This document shows positions 58,840 through 64,000 of a stretch of DNA of 64,000 nt, one piece after another. The notes beneath the pieces are model-generated. The model worked only from the letters and a program-made list of their open reading frames with translations, did not search any database and was not told the origin of the DNA. Each line of letters starts with the position of its first letter. Position 1 is the first letter of the stretch. The position numbers and the translations under genes are program-made. The stretch comes from JAQUPP01 sp041649955 (GTDB lineage Bacteria > Patescibacteriota > Patescibacteriia > UBA2591 > JAQUPP01), in contig JBAZMD010000003.1 in the NCBI GenBank assembly GCA_041649955.1, positions 1 through 64,000 on the forward strand, in the 5' to 3' direction.

Positions 58840-59385
58840 ATGGCGATAAAGATAACTTATTTTGTCCACGGAACGACAACTGATAATGAAAAAGAAATAT
58901 CTTCCGGCTGGCATGATGTCGGGCTTTCGGATTTGGGAATCAGGCAATCAATAACTTTGAAAGATCAAATTAAAGATAAAAAATTTGATGTTATTTTTTG
59001 TTCTGATTTAAAAAGAGCTGTTGATTCGGCAAATCTGACTTTTAAAAAAGTCGTGCCGATTATTACCGACAAAAGATTAAGAGAATGTAATTATGGAAAA
59101 TTTAACGCTCAGTCATCAGTAATTGTTGAACCGATGCAGGAAAAATGTATTAAAGAAAAATTTCCCGAAGGCGAAGGTTATGAAGATGTAAAAAATAGAA
59201 TTTCTGATTTTCTTAATTTTTTGAGAAAAAATTATGACGGAAAATCTATTGCGATTGTGGCGCATAAAGCCCCGCAACTTGCGTTAGATGTTTTGTTAAA
59301 AAATAAAACATGGGAACAAGCGTTTGTTGATGATTGGCGAAAAAGAAAAGCATGGCAGCCGGGTTGGGAATATATTATTAAATAA
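58840..59385 (+). CDS. Histidine-phosphatase-like protein lacking the catalytic arginine
   Basis: 181 residues from ATG 58840, 4 bases after the flavoprotein stop; the frame runs back to 58717 inside that gene without support. Overall branch-1 histidine phosphatase layout: WHDVGLSDLGIRQSITL, FCSDLKRAVDSANLTF, LRECNYGKFNAQ, EGEGYEDVKNRISDFL, AIVAHKAPQLALDVLL. The signature RHG reads YFVHGTT, so the histidine remains but the arginine is absent. Either an altered active site or a binding role. uppP follows. Confidence 0.75.
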   Translation: MAIKITYFVHGTTTDNEKEISSGWHDVGLSDLGIRQSITLKDQIKDKKFDVIFCSDLKRAVDSANLTFKKVVPIITDKRLRECNYGKFNAQSSVIVEPMQEKCIKEKFPEGEGYEDVKNRISDFLNFLRKNYDGKSIAIVAHKAPQLALDVLLKNKTWEQAFVDDWRKRKAWQPGWEYIIK

Positions 59386-59394
59386 AATAAAAAT

Positions 59395-60189
59395 ATGTTT
59401 GATTTTTTTAAAGCGATTATTTTGGGAGTGGTTGAAGGCATAACGGAATTTTTGCCTATTTCTTCAACCGGACACCTGATTATTGTTAATCGCTGGATTT
59501 ATTTCAGCCAAGATTTTACAAAAATGTTTGACGTGGTTATTCAGCTCGGCGCGATTTTCGCCGTTATTTTTTATTTTAAAAAACAATTATGGCCATTCAG
59601 TCATAACAAAGAAAAACAAGCAGAAGCCATTGATTTATGGAAAAAAACGATTATCGGAGTTATCCCGGCCATAATTTTGGGCGCGCTTTTGGGTGATTTT
59701 ATTGAAAAAAAATTATTCGGTTTATTGACCGTTTCTTTGGCCTTGATTATCGGAGGTATTTTGCTGATTATTATTGAAAAAAGAAAAAAAGAAAGTAAAA
59801 TATTTTCCATAGCAAAAATGAGTTATAAAACCGCGCTGTTGGTTGGCTTAATTCAATGTTTGGCAATGATTCCGGGCGTGTCGCGCTCAGCCGCGACCAT
59901 TATCGGCGCCATGCTTTTGGGCGCTTCGCGCTTGTTGGCCGTGCAATTTTCTTTTTTCTTGGCCATTCCGACCATGGTTGCCGCTTCGGGCTACAGTTTG
60001 TTAAAATATGGAATGGCAATGAGCAAAATGGATATTCTTATTCTTTTAACCGGATTTATTGTTTCTTTTTTGGTTGCTTGGGCGGTCATAGCTTTTTTGA
60101 TAAAATATATTCAGCGAAAAAATTTTACGCCATTCGGATATTATAGAATAGTTTTAGGATTATTGGTTTTATCTCTTCTTTTACTATAA
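59395..60189 (+). CDS. uppP: Undecaprenyl-diphosphatase
   Basis: Recycles the lipid carrier of wall and glycan synthesis by removing a phosphate from C55-PP; its loss or inhibition sensitises to bacitracin. 264 residues with about seven or eight membrane segments. Catalytic motifs: EGITEFLPISSTGHLI (about 14-29) and PGVSRSAATIIGAMLLGASR (about 159-178). Context with murA, a flippase and ligase fits. Confidence 0.96.
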   Translation: MFDFFKAIILGVVEGITEFLPISSTGHLIIVNRWIYFSQDFTKMFDVVIQLGAIFAVIFYFKKQLWPFSHNKEKQAEAIDLWKKTIIGVIPAIILGALLGDFIEKKLFGLLTVSLALIIGGILLIIIEKRKKESKIFSIAKMSYKTALLVGLIQCLAMIPGVSRSAATIIGAMLLGASRLLAVQFSFFLAIPTMVAASGYSLLKYGMAMSKMDILILLTGFIVSFLVAWAVIAFLIKYIQRKNFTPFGYYRIVLGLLVLSLLLL

Positions 60190-60193
60190 AATT

Positions 60194-61144
60194 ATGATCA
60201 TAGACCCGCACGTGCATTGTCGCGATGGCAAACAAGCATATAAGGAAACCATAGAGCATGTTTTTAAAATTGCCGGCGAGCAGGGCGTGAATAAAATTTT
60301 TGACATGCCGAATACCAATCCGCCAATTTTATTTGAAAAAGATATTAAGGCAAGATTAAAACTCGTCCCCAAAAACAGAAAAAATGACTACTATTTATAT
60401 ATCGGTTTGACCGCTAACCAAAAGCAATTGAAAGAGGCGGTAAGATGTTATAATAAATATCGCGAGGTTATCGGTTTTAAATTATATGCCGGAAAATCAA
60501 CAGGTAATTTGGCAATTATTAAAGAAAAGGAACAAAAAGAGATTTATAAAATTCTTTCAGATTTTAACTACAAAGGCGTATTGGCCGTCCACTGCGAAAA
60601 AGAAAGTTTTTTAAAACCAAAACTTTGGAATCCGTTAAAACCGATTACGCATTTTTATGCCAGACCAAAACAAGCTGAAATAGAATCAATCAAAGACCAA
60701 ATAAAATTCGTCAAAGAAACTGATTTCAAAGGAATTTTGCATATTTGCCATGTTTCTTGTCCGGAATCCGTGGAATTGGTAAATCAAGCGCGAAAAGAAA
60801 TAAAAATTACCTGCGGCGTCACGCCGCATCATATTTTGTGGAGTAATGAAATATTAAAAAAACCGGACGGTTTGCTTTATACTACCAATCCGCCGTTAAG
60901 AAACAAAGAAGACGTAAAAAAATTAATAAAATGTTTAAAAGACGGCAAAATAGATTGGATAGAAACCGATCACGCGCCGCATGTCATTGGCGAAAAATTA
61001 TTTTTACCATATCTGTCCGGTTATCCGTCTTTATATCTTTATAAAAATTTCGTGGAAAAATTTTTACCGAGCATCGGATTGAGTAGAAAACAAATTAAAA
61101 AAATGACATTTGAGAATATTTGTAAAACATTTAAAATTATTTAA
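60194..61144 (+). CDS. pyrC: Dihydroorotase-like amidohydrolase
   Basis: Third step of pyrimidine synthesis, closing carbamoyl-aspartate. 316 residues, class II length. Metal ligands: IIDPHVHCRDG (HxH, residue 5-7), GFKLYAG with the lysine expected to be carbamylated (about 96), VHCEKE (about 135), HICHVS (about 181) and ETDHAPH (about 258). DMPNTNPP (about 38) is a dihydroorotase hallmark. No pyrB, pyrD, pyrE or pyrF is in the window, though pyrG is close. Confidence 0.88.
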   Translation: MIIDPHVHCRDGKQAYKETIEHVFKIAGEQGVNKIFDMPNTNPPILFEKDIKARLKLVPKNRKNDYYLYIGLTANQKQLKEAVRCYNKYREVIGFKLYAGKSTGNLAIIKEKEQKEIYKILSDFNYKGVLAVHCEKESFLKPKLWNPLKPITHFYARPKQAEIESIKDQIKFVKETDFKGILHICHVSCPESVELVNQARKEIKITCGVTPHHILWSNEILKKPDGLLYTTNPPLRNKEDVKKLIKCLKDGKIDWIETDHAPHVIGEKLFLPYLSGYPSLYLYKNFVEKFLPSIGLSRKQIKKMTFENICKTFKII

Positions 61145-61148
61145 TTAT

Positions 61149-61562
61149 ATGAAAATAGTCAGCGCTTGTTTGGTCGGAATAAAATGCAGATGGGACGGCG
61201 GCTCAAGGCCATGTCCCAAAGTTATTGATTTAATGAAACGCGGCAAAGCGATTCCGGTTTGTCCCGAGCAGCTCGGCGGATTAACAACGCCCAGATTGCC
61301 GGCAGAGCAAAAAGGCAATAAAGTTTTTAGAAAAAATAAAAAAGATGTAACAGTGGAATTTAAAAGAGGAGCCGAGATTGGACTAAAAATCGCCCAGATG
61401 GTAAACTGCAAAGAAGCGATATTAAAATCAAAATCTCCGTCTTGCGGTTCGGGCGAAATTCCCGATGGCACTTTTTCCGGAAAACTAATCAAGGGTGATG
61501 GTGTTTTTACCGCGCTTTTAAAAAAACATAAAATCAAAGTATTAACTGAAAAAGAAATATAA
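61149..61562 (+). CDS. DUF523 family protein
   Basis: 137 residues from ATG 61149, 4 bases after the dihydroorotase gene; a longer frame from 61110 lies inside that gene. KIVSACLVGIKCRWDGGSRPCPK and VCPEQLGGLTTPR carry the conserved cysteines, and LKSKSPSCGSGEIPDGTFSGKLIKGDGVFTALL is the family C-terminus. Function of DUF523 is unknown; cysteines suggest a metal or sulfur site. It ends 8 bases before pyrG. Confidence 0.9.
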   Translation: MKIVSACLVGIKCRWDGGSRPCPKVIDLMKRGKAIPVCPEQLGGLTTPRLPAEQKGNKVFRKNKKDVTVEFKRGAEIGLKIAQMVNCKEAILKSKSPSCGSGEIPDGTFSGKLIKGDGVFTALLKKHKIKVLTEKEI

Positions 61563-61570
61563 TAAAATTT

Positions 61571-63190
61571 ATGAAAACAAAATATATTTTCGTGATGGGC
61601 GGGGTGATGTCAGGAGTCGGCAAGGGGATTGCAGTTGCTTCAATCGCCAAAATTTTACAAAGCAAAGGCTATCGCGTTTCGGCGATTAAAATTGATCCTT
61701 ATATCAATGTTGACGCCGGCACGATGAACCCAATGGAACATGGCGAGGCATTCGTGACCGAAGACGGACTGGAAACAGATCAAGATCTCGGCAATTACGA
61801 ACGTTTTTTAAATCAGAATATTTACAAAACAAATTACATGACCACGGGCAGCGTTTATCAAGCCGTGATTAACAGAGAAAGAAACTTGGAATATGGCGGC
61901 CGGTGCGTTGAAGTGGTTCCTGATATTCCGAATGAAGTGATTGACCGGATTAAAAAAGCGGTTCGAGCGACCAAATCGGAAATTATGATTATTGAAATCG
62001 GCGGCACGGTCGGCGAATATCAGAATATGCTTTTTTTGGAAGCAGCCAGAATGATGCATTTAAATTCACCCGAAGATGTTATTTTTATCATGCTTTCTTT
62101 CTTGCCGGTTCCTTCAAAAATCGGCGAAATGAAAACAAAACCAACTCAGCAGGCGGTCAGAACTATTAATTCAGCCGGTATTCAACCGGATTTTATTTTA
62201 GCTCGGGCGGCAGTGCCTTTGGATAAAGTGAGAAAAAGAAAAATTTCCATTTTTTGCAATCTTAATGAAAACGATGTTATTTCCGCGCCGGATGTCACTT
62301 CTATTTATGACATTCCGATGAATTATGAAAAAGACAAACTGGGCGCGAAAATTTTGGAAAAATTTAATTTAAAAGCGCGCAAAGGCGATTTAAAATCTTG
62401 GGCCAAGGCGGCGAAAATAATGAAAAACGCCAAGAAAACGGTTAATATCGGATTGGTGGGAAAATATTTTCGAACCGGCCAATTTATTTTAAGCGATTCT
62501 TATATTTCAGTGATAGAAGCGGTTAAGCACGGATGCTGGATTAATAATTGCCGGCCAAATTTTCATTGGATTAACACTGATGAAATTGCCAGCCATGGCG
62601 TAAAAATTTTAGACAAATTGGACGGGGTGATTGTGCCGCAGGGCTGGGGTTCGCGCGGTTCGGAAGAAATGATCAAGGCGATTCAATATTGTCGAGAAAA
62701 AAAGAAACCGTATTTCGGTTTGTGTTATGGAATGCAAATGGCCGTGATTGAATTCGCCCGCCATGTTTGCAAATTAAGAAAAGCGAATTCCGAAGAAGCT
62801 GACCCGAAAACTCCGCATCCGGTGATTCATATTATGCCGAATCAAAAAGAATATTTGGCCAAAAAACAATACGGCGGTACGATCAGATTGGGAGCTTGGC
62901 CGTGCGCTTTAAAAAAAGGAACAAAAATTTATAACATTTATCAGCAGGAAAAAATATTTGAAAGACATCGCCATCGTTATGAATTTAATAATAAATATCG
63001 CGAGTTGATGATTAAAAACGGTTTGATAATCGGCGGCACTTCGCCGGACGATAAATTGGTGGAAGCGATTGAATTGAATAATCATCCGTTTTTTGTCGGC
63101 ACACAATTTCATCCTGAATATAAATCAAGATTTTTAGAACCGCATCCTTTGTTTAAAGCCTTTATTAAGGCGTGTTTAGGGAAGAAATAA
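61571..63190 (+). CDS. pyrG: CTP synthase
   Basis: Makes CTP from UTP with glutamine and ATP. 539 residues, full length. Synthetase domain: FVMGGVMSGVGKGI (about 6), KIDPYINVDAGTMNPMEHGEAFVTEDGLETDQDLGNYERF (about 38-76), GGTVGEYQNMLFLEAAR. Glutaminase domain: nucleophile Cys in FGLCYGMQMA (about 385) and GTQFHPEYKSRFLEPHP with His and Glu (about 513). All active-site residues intact. Confidence 0.97.
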   Translation: MKTKYIFVMGGVMSGVGKGIAVASIAKILQSKGYRVSAIKIDPYINVDAGTMNPMEHGEAFVTEDGLETDQDLGNYERFLNQNIYKTNYMTTGSVYQAVINRERNLEYGGRCVEVVPDIPNEVIDRIKKAVRATKSEIMIIEIGGTVGEYQNMLFLEAARMMHLNSPEDVIFIMLSFLPVPSKIGEMKTKPTQQAVRTINSAGIQPDFILARAAVPLDKVRKRKISIFCNLNENDVISAPDVTSIYDIPMNYEKDKLGAKILEKFNLKARKGDLKSWAKAAKIMKNAKKTVNIGLVGKYFRTGQFILSDSYISVIEAVKHGCWINNCRPNFHWINTDEIASHGVKILDKLDGVIVPQGWGSRGSEEMIKAIQYCREKKKPYFGLCYGMQMAVIEFARHVCKLRKANSEEADPKTPHPVIHIMPNQKEYLAKKQYGGTIRLGAWPCALKKGTKIYNIYQQEKIFERHRHRYEFNNKYRELMIKNGLIIGGTSPDDKLVEAIELNNHPFFVGTQFHPEYKSRFLEPHPLFKAFIKACLGKK

Positions 63191-63222
63191 GGATTAAAGA
63201 AGCCATTCTTAATTAATTGATT

Positions 63223-63927
63223 ATGATGCAATCTGAATTAAAAAATAAGTATCAAGATTTATTTAGGAAATTTGAAATAGATAAGAAAACAGGGCGTTTT
63301 AAGAATCATCCCCAAATTAAATTTCCGACCTTCCCGTATATTGGCTCAAAGTACGGTAAATCTAAAAAGATTTTGATTGTTGGGTTAGATATTGGTTTAG
63401 ATGAAAAAATTGGAGGAATCCAATCGTTTAAAGAAAGACGACAAGCAATAGAAGATAGGCCGTTGTCAAAACACAATCCACATATTGCAGGAACATATTT
63501 TACTGCGTTATTTTTTCTAAAGGATAGTCTTAATTTACAAAATTATTGGAATAATCTCAAAAATATATTTTCTTGTCAGAAGGCGTTACAAGATCAAAAC
63601 AAATTGCCCTCTATTAATCCATTATCATATATTGCTTTAATAAACTATTATAAATTTGTTTCAATAAATAGAATAAATAGAACTGGCGGAGAAAATAGAA
63701 TTCATTTAGATGAAGAAATTGAATTAAATTTTTTCATTGAGGAAGTCAAAATTTTAAATCCAGATATTATCATCTTTCAAAGTAATTCTTTTAAGCATAA
63801 TAAAAAGTTATTAAACAAATTATTAGACATAAGAAAGTTGGTTTATATCGGACCACATCCAGCATATAGAGGAAAACGAGAGCCAAATTATTTTATTAAA
63901 AAGATTTCCCGAAGTTATCCACATTGA
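63223..63927 (+). CDS. Unknown protein, possibly uracil-DNA-glycosylase-like fold
   Basis: 234 residues from ATG 63223. FPYIGSKYGKSKKILIVGLDIGLDE (about 33-57) resembles the first strand and loop of UDG-superfamily proteins, LNPDIIIFQS (about 180) a central strand, and YIGPHPAYRG near the C-terminus the HPSxR-like loop. The catalytic residues of known families are not clear, so this is a tentative fold-level guess. The stop codon lies inside the -35 box of the next promoter. Confidence 0.5.
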   Translation: MMQSELKNKYQDLFRKFEIDKKTGRFKNHPQIKFPTFPYIGSKYGKSKKILIVGLDIGLDEKIGGIQSFKERRQAIEDRPLSKHNPHIAGTYFTALFFLKDSLNLQNYWNNLKNIFSCQKALQDQNKLPSINPLSYIALINYYKFVSINRINRTGGENRIHLDEEIELNFFIEEVKILNPDIIIFQSNSFKHNKKLLNKLLDIRKLVYIGPHPAYRGKREPNYFIKKISRSYPH

Positions 63928-63952
63928 CTTATTTTGACTTTTTTTGTATAGT
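63924..63952 (+). promoter_or_regulatory. Promoter at the window end
   Basis: TTGACT at 63924-63929 and TATAGT at 63947-63952 with an ideal 17-base spacer, followed by an ATG at 63975. Confidence 0.75.
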
Positions 63953-63974
63953 ACCTATTACAACAATTTTTAAA

Positions 63975-64000
63975 ATGTTAAAAACTATAAAACAAAACAT
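63975..64000 (+). CDS. Start of a gene cut by the window end
   Basis: An ATG 22 bases after the -10 box opens MLKTIKQN and runs off the window. The promoter makes a real gene plausible; nothing can be said of its product. Confidence 0.3.

Overview
The window is a dense, AT-rich stretch of a bacterial chromosome that looks like a member of the Candidate Phyla Radiation (Patescibacteria), most likely Parcubacteria-like. This is inference from gene content and style. The evidence is a mosaic of short informational operons, no biosynthetic operons apart from isolated pyrimidine, thymidylate and purM genes, many PEGA, VanW, SPFH and DUF11-type surface proteins, small GIY-YIG nucleases, ordinary TGA stop codons, and a divergent 16S rRNA standing alone without 23S or 5S.

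Layout. 1-8100: small heat-shock protein, VanW-type wall protein, infB, a sugar nucleotidylyltransferase, a PEGA protein and murA. 8100-11000: rpsP, two unknown small genes, khpA behind a structured leader, trmD. 11000-13100: 16S rRNA with its own promoter, processing stem and terminator, then tRNA-Ile. 13100-20740: purM, a LAGLIDADG-like protein, tRNA-Val, cca, an RluA-type pseudouridine synthase, gmk, rplS, four more tRNAs, a rhamnose-type reductase. 20740-22920: two unrelated unknown genes, each behind a copy of one promoter cassette with a poly-G spacer. 23000-29830: glyQS, M16 protease, AI-2E transporter, mreB, glycosyltransferase, thyX. 29880-32860 (minus strand): tRNA-Asp, infC-rpmI-rplT, tmRNA and smpB, interrupted by several inverted-repeat elements. 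33000-38060: glycosyltransferase, surface proteins, a cluster of three acyl-carrier-protein-like genes. 38300-46240: ileS, recO, tgt, a PIN-like protein, two hexulose-phosphate-synthase-like genes, a stomatin-like protein. 46400-52860: three tRNAs and two GIY-YIG genes next to inverted repeats, a SpoIID-domain protein, flippase and O-antigen ligase. 52880-64000: glycosyltransferase, aldo/keto reductase, ASCH protein, DEAD helicase, flavoprotein, uppP, dihydroorotase, DUF523, pyrG.

The most striking structure is not a gene. At least ten elements of about 90-280 bp, bounded by inverted repeats that begin with CCC and end with GGG, sit at gene boundaries. They fall into related families with C-rich ends such as CCCCCACACCAAACGG or CCCCCTCCTTTT. 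One copy (30641-30916) carries a complete GIY-YIG nuclease gene whose last codons and stop lie inside the terminal repeat. A 136-bp copy (27786-27921) keeps both ends but has lost the gene, like a miniature non-autonomous derivative. The other two GIY-YIG genes each sit directly beside another inverted-repeat element at a tRNA gene. Four of the elements end against the -35 box of a promoter (tRNA-Ile, tRNA-Asp, the ACP cluster, tmRNA). This is my best candidate for an undescribed mobile or regulatory system.

Other items worth a look are an altered 16S anti-Shine-Dalgarno, the poly-G promoter cassettes, ACP paralogues without the prosthetic-group serine, a membrane-anchored hexulose-phosphate-synthase homologue, and palindromes inserted in frame in infB and ileS. 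All reading was by eye; no alignment, folding or database search was run.
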